Assembly (NCBI GenBank): GCA_017979445.1
Contig: CM030709.1
Span: forward strand, 2,604,001-2,668,000
Reading direction: 5' to 3'
Source of the DNA: Akebia trifoliata
Taxonomy: Eukaryota > Streptophyta > Magnoliopsida > Ranunculales > Lardizabalaceae
Length of the DNA: 64,000 bases
The position numbers and the translations under genes were made by a program. How positions within the stretch are numbered: the first letter of the stretch is position 1; every line of letters starts with the position of its first letter. This document shows positions 22,813-35,089 of this stretch, in pieces. The notes beneath the pieces are model-generated. The model worked only from the letters and a program-made list of their open reading frames with translations, made no database searches and was not told the DNA's origin.

Positions 22813-23752
22813 GAAAAATTAGCACTCAGAGATACCTATATGTTTTGAAACTGATGACATACCTCTTGTGGCTATAATCTTCTTAATTGGATGTTAGTTA
22901 CTAGAAATATAGAGCCAGTGCAGGAACAAAAGCATGAACGCTAAAGTTCAACCCTTTTGAACTTTTATTACACCAAACGCCCATGTTTAATATCTTTCTC
23001 ACACTTTAAGCCTCCCACACCAATAAAAATAAAAATTAATCAATTAATATTAAATAATCAAATTAATATCAAATACTGATAATAAATTGAGAGAATTATT
23101 CATCATTATATACTTTTATCCAGACACAAAATCACTAACATTGGTTTGGTTCAATACCACCAATAAATAATCGCCGAGTGGTTATCCTAATATCCAAATT
23201 TCATTAAATGGAGAAAAAACAAATTGTCAACCCAACAATTCTCTTTAAAATAATAATAATAATAATAAAATAAAATAAAAGTTTCTTGTCAAACTAATAG
23301 AAGGATAAGAAGTTTATTGACATTGCATGCAATAAAAAAATAAATGAAGATTTAATCAAAAACATTAACTAAAATCAAAACTAAATCCAAAATAAGATTA
23401 AAAAACAAAAATCTTCCTTTAAGTATTCAAATCTAAGTTGACAAAAAAAAATGATCACAAGAGGTTCAAATGAGAAGAAAGAAATTAAAAAACGATGATG
23501 AATAAAAAAAGATCAATTGAAATAATTTATAATAAATCCAAATCTTAAACTTATCTTTATAAGAATGTCATCTTTGTACTTCGATGCTTTAAATCTAATG
23601 TCTATCTCTTTTATATATATATATATAAGAGAATAAATGAGAGATCATAGATGTTACTTTAAGAATTTTTTTAATTCTAGTTCTAACGTGGTGAATATTA
23701 AAAAAATGGGGGGTAGGTAATTTCAATGGTTGTGATCATTTTCTCCTCTTTA

Positions 23753-23782
23753 ATTTTTTTTTTTTTTGGGGGGGGGGGGGGG
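23753..23782. repeat. T-run joined to a G-run
   Basis: A T tract passes directly into about 15 G. A similar T(A)G junction occurs at about 25100-25128. Such poly-purine/pyrimidine junctions may mark old retroelement tails or simply microsatellite growth. Confidence 0.7.
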
Positions 23783-23800
23783 TGTTTTAATGGATTTTTA

Positions 23801-24110
23801 TGATTTTTTTTTTTTTTTTTTGAGACTTATTAAACATCATGGACATCCTTACAATTTTTTTTAAGAGACCTTACTCTCATGGGGCCTTAGGCAATTGCCT
23901 TATTTGCCAGTCATGTCGTTGTGCCTAGGTCAAGTTGTCTCAAGTTCTTTGGCTTATGATTTTTTTTTTTTTTTTTTTTTGAGACTTATAACATCATGGA
24001 CATCCTTACAATTTTTTTTAAGGGACCTTAATCTCATGGGGCCTTAGGCAATTGCCTTATTTGTCAATCATGTCGTCGTGCCTAGGTCAAGTTGTCTCAA
24101 GCTTTTTGGC
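23801..24110. repeat. Two-unit tandem duplication, about 156-bp period
   Basis: Two units, beginning at about 23801 and 23957, each start with TGAT plus a long T run. Each then reads GAGACTTAT...CATCATGGACATCC, GGGGCCTTAGGCAATTGCC and GTGCCTAGGTCAAGTTG. They differ at only a few positions, implying recent duplication or conversion. The GGCCTTAGGCAATTGCC block resembles sequences found near hAT/MYM-type transposases, but no transposase is present. Confidence 0.75.
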
Positions 24111-24610
24111 TCTTGTTGTTGTTAATTTTGTTATTTATCAAGAGAATTTTTATATAAAAAATATTATTTTATTTATATTATTACGAGTAGATGAATTTGA
24201 ATGCCTTAATAGACATACAAAACTTATATTGCCACACCAACTTTTGTTGACACACAAATATGTATAACACACCATCTTTTACTTATAATGCATGCCCTAT
24301 CTTAGACAATCTTTAGCTTTCTTGCCTGTAAATCTTCCATTTCTGATTTAGTCCTTTTTCTTTTCTTTTTTGTCTCTGAAATTCTTTGTGTCTTCTTGGT
24401 CTACTTGGTTTTTAGCAAGACCTTGAACATCAATCTTTTCCATACTCAACTACAAAATAGTAAGAATATCCATGCTACCTTCAACCAAAAGCATCAAACT
24501 TTTAGACATTTAGATGGATGTCAAAGACTCTAGATTTGACAGGCTTCAAGTAAGTTGAAACAAAAATCTACATATCCCCACTAAATTAAGAGGCTTTTTA
24601 ATTAAACCCA

Positions 24611-25000
24611 AACCATAAAATAAAAATCTACAAAATCCCATTAAGTTAGGAATTCTTTGGGGCCACCCTCCAAAGTCAAGTTGACCCTTGACTCATTCAA
24701 TTGCACGTAAGACTTTTGAGGGGGTGGTGTGTGACCGTGGGATTAGTCTCACCCGAAGGGTGGGAAATACCCCACAATAAGAAGAAAAAAAATTCAAACC
24801 CTAAAATATAAATCTACAAAATCCCACTAAACTATGAATTCCTTGGTGCCACCCTCCAGGGTCGGGTTGACCTTCGACTCAATCAGTTGCACGTAGGACC
24901 TTCCGAGGGGGTGGTGCGTGTGACCGTGGGATTAGTCTCACCTAAAGGGTGGGATACCCACAATAAGAAGAAAAAAAAAACAAATAAACAAACCCTAAAA
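24611..25000. repeat. Two-unit tandem duplication, about 190-bp period
   Basis: Units beginning near 24611 and 24797 each contain AAAATCTACAAAATCCCA, GCCACCCTCCA, GTTGCACGTAGGAC-like, GTGACCGTGGGATTAGTCTC and AGGGTGGGA blocks. A partial third unit follows at about 24991, and a fragment precedes the first. The GTGGGATTAGTC stretch is reminiscent of plant SINE/LINE-derived repeats. I cannot place it in a family. Confidence 0.65.
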
Positions 25001-25913
25001 TAAAAATCTACAAATTCCTACTAAATTTGAAAATTCTTTCTCTTGACCAAAACCTTAGATTCTTCTCCTAAGATTCAAACCAAATTATCACAATGGCATT
25101 TTTTTTTTTTTTAGGGGGGGGGGGGGGGTTATGAAATCCATAATTTTGTTTCACAAAAATAAAAAAGAAGATAGAGAGAAGATAGTGATGATCTCTATCT
25201 CTTAAAAAAAAAACGCATTAACCATTCATTTTATTCGATAATTGATGCACCGTGAGTAAAAGTTGATGTGTCAATGGGATATAAAGTATTGGAATGGAAA
25301 AGGAAGCACGTATCTCAGTCTAAATCAAATGTGATATTATTAAAACCCTAATCCAATCAAATTTAAAGAGTTTGGAAATTATAAACCTAATCCTATTTTG
25401 CAAATCCAAAAGATCAAGATCTTGACACTTCTTTCTTTGGATAAAACCCAATTAACAAACCTATTGAGCCTAATTGAATATTATTGTGTTAGTAGCGTCA
25501 CGACTAAAGCATGAAGTCTTTGTCAAAAAATTTAATACGACAAAAAATGACTCATCGTTTCTCAATCCATGGAAAACGTCTGGCTCATCCTTAGTCGAAC
25601 ACACAAAAGATTAAATATCAGATGGTTTTAAAATTTTCATACATTGATTTGGTTACAATTGAAATTCAATCAAACCCAGTTGCTATGGTCCATCAATAAT
25701 AAATGTTTCAATCCATTTGATTTGATTTGACTAAAAATTCAATCAAACCCAAGTTGCTATGAACCATCAATAACAGATGGTTCAATCCAATTACTAGAAA
25801 GCAAGAGTTAGGCACAATATTGAGACGGTTCGTAGACTCCAAAACGGGTGAGTTGGCATTTTTGGATGCCCTTATCAAAACTTTTTGACACTTCCAACCT
25901 TTAATTCTTAGAA

Positions 25914-26081
25914 GAATAATGCTGAAGTGACCCCAAGATTTGGACCTCACATCGCACACCCTGACATGATGGGAATCAAAGATTCTTTCCTCGAGATACA
26001 AGTGAAAAATATGTTCTTATCCATTTTCACGCTAAGATGTGCAATATGAGGTCTAATCTTGAGGTCACTTTAGCACGACTC
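25914..26081. mobile_element. Mutator-type MITE, copy 1
   Basis: A 168-bp element. The left end is GAATAATGCTGAAGTGACC and the right end, complemented, is GAGTCGTGCTAAAGTGACC. Inverted similarity continues inward (AAGATT, ACCTCA, ATCGCACA). It is flanked by a perfect 9-bp duplication TTCTTAGAA (25905-25913 and 26082-26090), the length expected for Mutator-like elements. A second copy lies at 62110-62292. Confidence 0.75.
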
Positions 26082-26090
26082 TTCTTAGAA

Positions 26091-28740
26091 ATTTAGCACT
26101 AAAATTTTCCATAAAATAAATAAATCTTTGATGGGTTGATCCCAATTCAAGTACTATTTCAATATGTCCCCTAATGTTGAAATAACTCTCACAAAAGCTT
26201 AATTTTTAACTTGATTATAAATCCTTCTTTTTCATTTTATCATTTAAATGATAGAATTAACTTTATTTGAAATCTTAAAAATTAAATAATAATGATAATA
26301 ATATAATATTTTTAGACACAAACGTTTCAATATTGTAGAGATAAAATCTCGAAATTATATCGATTCTTTGAGATTTACCTCTAACAATCAATCTTCATTG
26401 TTCTTAATGCGCACAAACGATCAAAAATCATACGAAAAAATAATCAAATAAAAGGGAAAAGGAAGAAAAGACAAACATAAGATTTGTTCATGGTGTTCAT
26501 CCTAAAATCGGACTATGTCCCCTAGTTCCAAAAAGGCATTCCATTATTCTTGAAGCCAATACAATATCTGCAATAACTAACCTCCTCTTACCTTTTTTTC
26601 ATCATCTCCAACACCCACTTCTTTTACATAGTAGCTCTCCTTATATAAATATAAAATATAAAACTAAGCCTTAGTGGAATGAGTCAATCACCCCCCCCTT
26701 AATTTAGGGATTGTCAATTGACTATTCAAATCTATCATGATTCACTAGAAATTCCTTAGGTGACTTTTTATTTTTGGATAAGTTTACATTTTTTAACTAA
26801 ATAAAATCTAATTTAAAATACACAAATCAACTCTCAAGATACATATTACATCTTTCATGTAATCAATTCGAGTCTTACTTCAAGTTACTCATCTTTGCTA
26901 CTCTAGAAAAGTGCTCCTAGCTCCTCTATGATGGCATTGGTGTGGTACCTGCTAATAATCCTCTGATGTTCAAGTTAGAGTTATAGAAAGTATTAACAAA
27001 AATTAGCTCAAATATAAGGGAACAAAAAAAAAGATCATTAGCTCTTGGTCCTCCTTTGAATACATATAACATCTCACAAGGATGAGGGTTTCCCTTTTAT
27101 TCGGGATTTGATTATGGGAGATCCCATGATCACATAGATCCTAAATCGAACTGTAATTTCCCTTATCATGCCCCTGGATCATTGTGATATTTGAGTATAC
27201 CGACATACTCTGCCCTCCTAGTAGGATAGACTTCTTTCTCTGCTCTGCCCTTCTACTGGTGAGGATTGGATTACTGACCTGTTTTGAGTACCACTTGCTT
27301 TTAGCAATTGCTTCTTTTCTTTCTAGCTCATACCTTCCTCAAGACACATATAGGATCCTGATGGAATATCGATTTTACCCTCTACAAATATTATTTGTTT
27401 TTAGAAAACAAAAATACACAATTATTTTTAAAACATGTAAATCAAACAGACAAACAAATACTTAAAAAAGGGACTTTGATATTTTGACCATTACATTTCT
27501 TAAAAAATATATTTCTTTGTAGTGTAAAAAGGTAAAATCAGGTAAACACATCCTTATTTCCCCTTTTGTATTATCTTAGAGTCCATTAATAAATAAATAA
27601 ATAAAAAGATAAGAAAAATATCAATGGAATCTATCACATTTTTCATATTTGTTAATTGTGTTGGGCACTTTTTGTATCCAATTGGGAGCTATAGTTATTC
27701 TTCTATGTTTTATCCAAAATTTAAGTAAACCCATTATAAACGAGGGAGATCTTTATCTTCTAAAAAAGTAGTATCTTAATGGTGTTGGACATAGAAAAAA
27801 AAATACAAAAACTTAACGCCCAACGGGACTGGACGTTTTGTATTTATAACAAAATTGAAAACATACGATTTTGAAAGAAGTTATTTCAATTTTTGGAGAG
27901 AATATGAAATAATACTCGAGTTTGGTGCTTAAAGCTTTGAAGAAAGAGAATCTCCAGGTTAAAGATGAGAGAGAAAAACTCACTTAAGAAGTGAAGATGA
28001 TGAATTTTAGGGGGGAAAATGGATGATTTTTTGCGAGAGATTGACGAAGATGATGTCCAGGTCATTTTGCATTAATCTTCCAAAGTAGAACATGGTTAAG
28101 GATGCCATTACTTTGAAAACACGTATCTCAAATATTCATAAAATGTGGAGGGGTATGTCTAAATCACTGTTTAAGATAATAATAATGAGGCCAAGACCAT
28201 TACCCCTTTTGGACACTGATAGCCATTATCATTGAAAATGTGTCATTATGGTGCTAGTAACATAGTGACAAAAACCTGCTATTAGTTGTAAAAATCAGGA
28301 TTAAATCACAAAGTTTAAAAAAAAGAATCTTTGGTTTTTCAAAAATCATGATTAATTGTGATTTAACAACGATGTTTTAAAAAAAATCACAGATTATTCT
28401 TGTTTTTAGCTTTTTTTTTTTTTTTTTAAGTATTATTGTTTTTTATTTAATATATATATTTTTTATATTTAAAATAATTGTTTTTTTTACTTTTAAATTT
28501 ATCCGATAATTTCCTGACTTTTTCTTAAGCTTTCTCTTACCGAATTATTCTTGAAGCATGACTTTGTCACTATGCTAGATAACATAAAAAAGTTATTTAG
28601 ATATTTAGATATTATTTTTAAAACAATTCTAAACTAAAATGACAATTGCGACACCTTTGTCCATCGCACCCTGCTCAAGATAAGACATGTTCTTAAATAT
28701 CTTTAAATAATGATAAATTGACCCCCCCCCCCTCTGACAC
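26091..28740. other. Intergenic, no recognisable gene
   Basis: AT-rich DNA with microsatellite-like runs and an 11-C run at about 28722-28732. A fragment of the 'GTATCTCAAATATTCAT' repeat family lies inverted near 28100-28165. No open frame shows a recognisable domain. Confidence 0.5.
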
Positions 28741-28906
28741 ACTCGCCTTCTACTCTCCTGACGTATTATTGGCATGTGCATAGAACTATAGATCTTTTCT
28801 CGGGGATACATAATTGTGTATCTTCATAATTATGTGCAATTGTGTATCCTGAGGAAATAAATGGTTTTATGTACATGCATGTTAAAATAGTAGAGGGGGA
28901 GTATGA
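28741..28906. repeat. Foldback element, copy 2
   Basis: The left arm at about 28750-28815 (TACTCTCCTGACGTATTATT onward to GGGGATACATAATTG) pairs imperfectly with the right arm at about 28838-28906 (CAATTGTGTATCCTGAGGAAA onward to AGTAGAGGGGGAG). It shares the GTGTATCCTGAGGAAA block with the foldback at 22638-22812. Boundaries are approximate. Confidence 0.5.
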
Positions 28907-30066
28907 AAATCACACCTCAATATCTTTTTCTCCAACAAGGTCATACTCAAGGGACCGAGCTCCTCTTTCACTCTGGTCTTCTTCTTTTCCAAATTCTAAT
29001 ACCCCTGTTAAGTTAATTGAAGGAGTTGAAGATGGATAAATGTAGAAGCTACAAAGTGAAAGCTATAATAAACAATTATGTACACCAAACTAAAGGGAAA
29101 ATTAATTAAAATGATTTAATTATTTAAATGAAGGCAGATTACACTCAAAATTAAAAGAAATATTCAAGTTGAATATTCTAAAAGAACAAAAGGAAGATCC
29201 AAACTAGCATGGATTACGATAGTTAAAACAAATATCAAGATACTTCCACTGAGACGATAGAGTAGAATGAAGGAACATGATTCGTGTAACCAAACCCAAA
29301 TCCTTAGATAAGACTTCTTTTACTATATCAAGAAATTAAAAGGCCTCACAAGTAAACTCAGTTACACCCAATCAATGCAAGTTGACAGATCTTTTCAGTA
29401 GACCACGTGTCATCGTATATGTGGACACGAATCAATCAAAATTTGAGAGAACGTCTCATATCGTAATCTTTCAAAATTTGGAAGTTCGGTAACCATCCAT
29501 TTTCAAAACCTCAATCATGACAAATGTCAAATTCTCATGTTTTTTTATTTATCAAATCTGATCTAATTAAATCATTAATCTTAGAGACTTGATCATATAT
29601 TGTTTTATTTTCCACATGGCACAATCTTAACCGTTAAAAAAGTACAACATGAAACAAGTACTAGAGAGGATCCCCTCCCATATCATATCTTTTATTATTT
29701 TTCCTTCACACATGTACTGTTCCCTAATCCGAAGGAATTCCATTCCAAACGCCCAGAGCCAAAATTTTACGAAAATTGAGCAATAAAAGTCGACCACCCT
29801 TAAAAGGTTGACAAGAAAAGCTCCAGCTTTTCCTCCTTGGAACCTTCCTTCCTTTTCAATCCCTAAATATATCATAATTATTCAGAATTTCTAACCCCTA
29901 CCCTCTCTCTCTCTCTCTCTCTCTTTCTCTTAAAACGAACAAGAGAAAGCTACAAATTCACAGAGACATAGAATCACATCAATAGTACCAACACATCTCT
30001 ACTGTCGAAACATGAGTTTTCTAGATTAAATGCATCATCACGTCTTTTCTCTCTCTCATATCTGTC
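28907..30066. other. Intergenic, includes a (CT)n microsatellite
   Basis: No gene is supported. A CT repeat of about 20 bp lies at 29905-29927, just upstream of the TATA-like sequence at 30067, and may belong to that promoter. Confidence 0.45.
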
Positions 30067-30227
30067 TATATAAAGTAGTTATTTAGGGCTCTAGAATCAC
30101 AGATCGTAAGCGATCAAAGGAGTTTTGAAGATTCAGAAATTAGAATTAACTTTAACTGCAGAAGCTTTGTGAAAATGTTGCCTCATATGTGTGTTAATCT
30201 GGAGAACCTATTCAGCAACAAATCGAG
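30067..30227 (+). promoter_or_regulatory. Orphan TATA box, leader and short first exon
   Basis: A canonical TATATAAA at 30067-30074 lies downstream of a CT microsatellite. About 100 bp further an ATG (30175) opens a short frame MLPHMCVNLENLFSNKS, ending at a strong donor (CGAG followed by gtgagc at 30228). No convincing second coding exon follows. It could be a 5' leader exon carrying an upstream ORF for the DUF641 gene at 32128, with a candidate acceptor GGTTTTGCAG at about 31857. Alternatively it is the stub of a lost gene. The peptide matches nothing I recognise. Confidence 0.35.
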
Positions 30228-30595
30228 GTGAGCCATGGAAATTAATTCTGCACTTTAATTTATCTTCTAAAATTCTTACTTCAGCTTGTTTTACTGGATC
30301 TACACACCAAAGATCAGTCCGATTGGTGATTTTAAAATGTTTTACTTGATTCATAGTCTCAAGTATGCTTCATCCAACCTGTTTGGAATATATTCTTGAA
30401 TTTTTTCCAAGCCAGCCAAGAAACAAGATCAACTCCAATGGCTATAATTTTAATTTTGGTCCTTAAGCCTAACGAGGGTTTGGGTATAACATTTTGAGGG
30501 TTCCGGATTAAGTATTTGGGTTCCAATAAAGACTAATCCAATACCTTATTGAATCGGTTTTGGATCTACCATCTTTTGCTTTAGTAAGCAAGGAC

Positions 30596-30824
30596 CATTG
30601 TTTTTAAATTCGGTATCGTGTCTCGTCTCATTCAGCCCTGATATCGAGTCATCTCGGACAAGTTTTTCGATACGTTTGACATGTCTCATGAGATAACTCA
30701 AAAAATTGAATTGTAAGACGTAAAACTCGGTCAAAAAATGACTTTGTGAGTTGGTCTCATTCAGCTTTGATACCAAGTTAACTCGGGCGATACATCTCAA
30801 TCTCGGACAAGTTTAAAAATCATG
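30596..30824. mobile_element. hAT-type MITE, copy C
   Basis: Begins CATTGTTTTTAAATTCGG and ends ACAAGTTTAAAAATCATG. It is flanked by GCAAGGAC and GGAAGGAC, an 8-bp duplication with one difference. The interior closely follows copy B, including ATGACTTTGTGAGTTGGTC and GATACCAAGTTAACTCGG. It is non-coding. Confidence 0.8.
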
Positions 30825-31856
30825 GGAAGGACCTAATCTAATATATAAATGATATATATTTATATTTTATTTGGATTCTTTACATTTATTATTTTTTATA
30901 TTTACTTCTATTAAATCAAATCGACACACAAATACACAATGATTTTTTGAATCAGGTCTAGAACAATACTCTCAAGTGTATATTTTCCCTCCACTCTTTG
31001 GTGTGTCATACCCCAATTAAGTCTGATGACCCTCTTGTATTCATAGTTCTCTCCTTTTTTGTTAGATCAGTCTTTTGAAGTAATTGCTGAGTTAATATGG
31101 TATCAAAACATTAGGTAGATAACGGGTTCGATTCTCTTCAAAAGATTTTTTCATCCTTATGGGTGAGTGAATGTGTTGAACTATGCATCTCTGCTTCTGA
31201 GTGTCACGTGCTCGTGTATTATGTCCCAATTCGACCATCAGATTGGTCGTTTGAGATAAATAATATATGTAATGATGGATCGTGTTTGGTCTAATAAATT
31301 CGTTAGTGCCTCTCAGCTGATAATTTATTCTATCCAAAAGACCAGCCTATATCGTAATGGGTGAAAGTATATCCTTTTTGTCTTAAGACCTTTTTAAGGT
31401 ACTAAGGCATGTTGTACACCGATTGTCCAACGAAAGGCTGTAATAGTACGATTTTCCTACAGATCAGTATTGTTCGTTAGGGAATAGTTTTGATAGAGAA
31501 CCCTTGAAAAATATCTGTACATCTCAGCCGTTCGTTAGTGACTCGTTGTCCAGCGACGTTGAATATTAGAATAATAGAAAGAGGTGCACATGGGCCTGGG
31601 CCCCAGAAAAGGACATTGGGCTACCCCAACCTATAGTCCAACGAAATCGATTCTCTCTCTTTCATCAAATTGGGGGGTAAAACCGTAAAAGCATCAAATA
31701 TGGTAAGCACGTGACCGGTTCTGCCCATTTTTCGATGTACTAAATCCACTAAAAGACCATCAGTGGCGGTTTATACCCATTTTCGTACTTAGAACAGTGG
31801 TTTCTCAGTACCAGAATACCAGATTTTAGTAATTAGTAGTGGTTTTCGGTTTTGCA
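30825..31856. other. Upstream region of the DUF641 gene
   Basis: No gene is supported. At 31099-31110 the sequence TGGTATCAAAAC resembles a degenerate copia primer-binding site, but no LTR boundary was found beside it. The region may be a leader intron if the exon at 30.1 kb belongs to the downstream gene. Confidence 0.4.
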
Positions 31857-32127
31857 GGAAGAAGAAGAACGAGAGGAGGAGAATCGAAACGGAAAAGAAT
31901 GAACGGAATCTTAACACCTCCGTTCCGTTCAACCTAAAACCTTCAGAAAACCAAATAAGATTCATTTTAAGAGCTGAGGGAACAAGCAGGTCAGCTTTCT
32001 GGATCTCAAAGTTTAATAAACAAATTTCCCCTTTTTTTTCTTTCGAAATATTTGACATTTTTTTTTCTCTGTCTCTGATTATCTTTGATATAGATGCGAA
32101 GAGATCAAGATAAGGAAGAAACGAGAA

Positions 32128-34052
32128 ATGGCGAACAAGGCTTCTAATTTTTCGGATCTGTTCCAAAGAGTCACAGCTTCGTGTTTGCTAAACCCACTCG
32201 CACGAGGAAACGAACAAGGAGACAACTCAAGCAATAATGGTGTCGAATACGAAGAGAACGAAGAAGATAGCTACGAAGATTCAGAAGAAGAGATAGATGA
32301 AGACGGGTTTACAGTATGGAATGAGAAGAAGAATAAGGAGATGGGGTTGGAGAGAGTGATCGAGATTGAAACACTGACGAGGGAGATGTTCGAGGCGGTT
32401 TCGGATTTAAAGAGGGCTTACGTCAGCTTACAGGAAGCGCACTGTCCATGGGATCCGGAGAAGATGAGTGTTGCTGACGTGGCGGTGGTGGGGGAACTGA
32501 GGAGGCTTGGAAGGCTGAGAGAGAGGTTTAGGAGGTTGAGCAGAGGAGGGAGACTTGGGTTTGCGCCATTGAGGGAAGCGGTGGCGCCGTACGAGGCGGT
32601 GGTGGAGGAGCTTAAGAGAGAGGTGAAAGCGAAAGATGCGGAGGTGGAGAATCTTAAGGAGAAATTACGAAACGTTACCACCACTAGTGGGAAGAAGGGA
32701 AAGTTTCAGTCCAAGAGGAAAGTCAGCTGTAGTCAAGGTCATGGTATAACTCTTCTCTTTCTCTTCCTTTGTTAACTTGAAATGACATAATTAACCCTAA
32801 AGTAAACTGAGTGATGAGAAGATATTACTGAGTTTCTTACTAGATATTGTCGGATATGAAGTCAAATAAATATTAGAGTACACGTGGTCGATAGTTAAAA
32901 TGATTAGGGTACTCCATGTTTTGCTCATTATCAGGTGATTTTGAAATGATTGACATGACTCATTGACGTAGGTTTTGTAACAGAGACCGACGTAAAATGA
33001 TTTTAATACCCTTATTTTATTTTGGGAGAAAATCAAATGGATTTCGCTAGAGGTTGAAAACAATGGTATTTAAGTCATTTTATGTTGGTCAACATTGTAA
33101 AACCCAGGTCAAGGGTTATTCATCAGAGTGAAAAGTACTTAAACCACGTGTTCCTCCCATGTAGAAAGTCCGATGTCCCAGTCAAACTTGTTCTTAACAT
33201 TTTCGTTGTTTTTTTTTGTAATTTGCATTCCAATGAAGGGGCATAATCGTCATTTTAACTGTAACTCCAGTTGCAGCGGCGCCAGTACCAGAGCTATTCG
33301 AAGTAACAATGAGCCAAGTAAAAGAAACCTCAAAGTCCTTCACATCTCTCCTCCACTCTCTCATGCGCGCCGCACGTTGGGACATAGCCGCCGCCGTACG
33401 ATCGATCGAAGCCGCCACTTGCACAACCCCAGACACCACCAACGAAACCACGACAACAACCTCCATTATCAAACCTCACCGCGCCAAATACGCTCTAGAG
33501 TCCTACGTGTCTCGCAAAATCTTCCATGGATTCGATCACGAAACCTTCTACATCGATGGCAGTCTATCTTCTCTCCTCAACCCAGACCAATTCCGTAGAG
33601 ACTGCTTCACTCAGTTTCGAGACATGAAAGCCATGGACCCAGCCGAGCTTCTCGGAATCTTACCCACATGTCACTTCGGCAAATTCTGCTCGAAAAAGTT
33701 CCTCTCTATTGTTCACCCAAAGATGGAAGAATCTCTATTTGGAGACTTAGAACAACATCGCTTAGTTTTGGCAGGAAACCATCCGAGGACTAAGTTTTAT
33801 GGCGAGTTTTTGGGTCTTGCGAAGGCAGTTTGGTTACTTCATTTGCTTGCTTTCGCGCTTGATCCGTCTCCATGTCTGTTTCTGGCGACAAAAGGGGCAG
33901 AGTTTCATCCGGAGTACATGGAGAGTGTCATAAAGATTTCCGGTGGAAAGGTACCGGTGGGTCAGATCGTGGGGTTCCCTGTCAGTCCTGGATTCAAGCT
34001 TGGGAACGGATCAGTCATCAAGGCTAGGGTTTATCTCGTCCCCAGAACGTGA
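32128..34052 (+). CDS. GIL1/IRKI family (DUF641) protein
   Basis: Two exons (32128-32743 and 33271-34052) join in phase 1 to 465 residues. The N-terminal motif MANKASNFSDLFQRVTASCL, an acidic stretch (about 40-60) and the DUF641 core (YVSLQEAHCPWDPEKM, DVAVVGELRRLGRLRERFRR) are typical of plant GRAVITROPIC IN THE LIGHT 1 / IRK-interacting proteins. So is the coiled coil APYEAVVEELKREVKAKDAE. The C-terminal half has the conserved family domain (KYALESYVSRKIFHGFDHE, then EYMESVIK and VGFPVSPGFKLGNG). Members act in light-modulated gravitropism or bind a leucine-rich receptor kinase; their biochemical role is unknown. Assignment to the family is firm, but which paralogue it is cannot be decided here. 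Confidence 0.92.
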
Positions 34053-35089
34053 GATGTTACTGATCTCTGTCTATGGTTGGTTGGTCCCCACGAAGATAGT
34101 TGTCAGGTAAGGTGTTCCGGGGTGCGCAGTGCGCACTTGCTTCGTTTTCATGTTTAGCTTTGGCTTAGGGACGTTTAGTTGGGTAGTGTGCGTAATTTGC
34201 AGATACGCCCTAGTTTTGTATTTTGTTATGTTATTATGTACGTTGTTTAATGTATTTACTATTATTATAATACGACTGTGTGCTGGGATTTCTCTCTCAA
34301 CTCTTCATCCCATAACAATTGCATTTATGTTAAGGGATCAACTAGTTGCACACCACCCATTACCAATTGCTGCACTCCATCACTTAAAAAATTTCTCTTT
34401 ACATTCCATTTGGATGATTACACTCCAAAATTCCTCAACTTTTCTCGGGGAACAAATCCTCTGTAGCGCCCTGTAGTTCTTCTACAACCCACGAAACATT
34501 ATTTTTTATATTATTAAAGAGCAATTTCGATCTCTTGTACTTATGGTTTGGATTAGATTTTGAAAAAAAAAATATTTTAAAAGATTATTTTAACATGATC
34601 CCTTGCAATGAAAATGGATGGTCGATGAAACGCCAATTTGCAAATATTTTTTAAGGTGGAATTTAACTTTATGGTTGACGTGACACTTTCTTAATCGTTT
34701 GAGTGTGCCACACGAAAAGAGAGTTACTGAGGATCCATTCCCACTATTTTCATAAAAAATTATTATTGGTTTGTAATTTTTACAAGAGATACTTCATCAT
34801 TTCGAAATCAAGTTCAAATGTTACATTTCCTTAAATTACACAGGTTTATATTAATTTAGAAACATAGATTAACTAGTAGTTCCTTAATTAAGTTGAAGCC
34901 AAAGAGAGCACAAATAAAATCAATTGTAAAGCATGAGCAAAGTAGATAATGTGAAGAGAATGCAAAATATAAGTTAAAATAAAGGTTAAACCCGAGAAGT
35001 AATTGTGTACATGTGTCTTAGTAGGAAATGTCGGAAAGTCGTGTTCTATATGTCAAATATAAGTAGATTGTGAAATTAATTCATATTTA
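34053..35089. other. Intergenic downstream of the DUF641 gene
   Basis: Presumed 3' UTR followed by AT-rich DNA. Apart from the dispersed repeat at 34335-34432, no supportable feature is present. Confidence 0.5.
34335..34432. repeat. Dispersed repeat, copy 1 of 2
   Basis: A block starting GGATCAACTAGTTGCACACC is repeated in the same orientation at 37730-37820, with an internal CTCCATCACTTAAAAAAT and TACACTCCATTT-like segment. The copies are about 85-90% alike by eye over 90 bp. Confidence 0.7.

Larger units (their letters stand above)
22813..25913. other. Repeat-rich desert around the tandem duplications
   Basis: Apart from the two tandem duplications listed separately, this region is AT-rich with many poly-A/T runs, a short (TA)n at about 23611-23626 and no supportable gene. 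Confidence 0.5.

Noticed and set aside
31099..31110. Possible copia primer-binding site TGGTATCAAAAC
   Set aside because: No LTR end or internal retrotransposon domain was found beside it.
31789..32166. 125-codon minus-strand frame
   Set aside because: Lies over the leader of the plus-strand DUF641 gene and has no recognisable motif.
33173..33598. 141-codon frame overlapping the second exon of the DUF641 gene
   Set aside because: Wrong frame relative to the conserved C-terminal domain; Arg/His-rich shadow.
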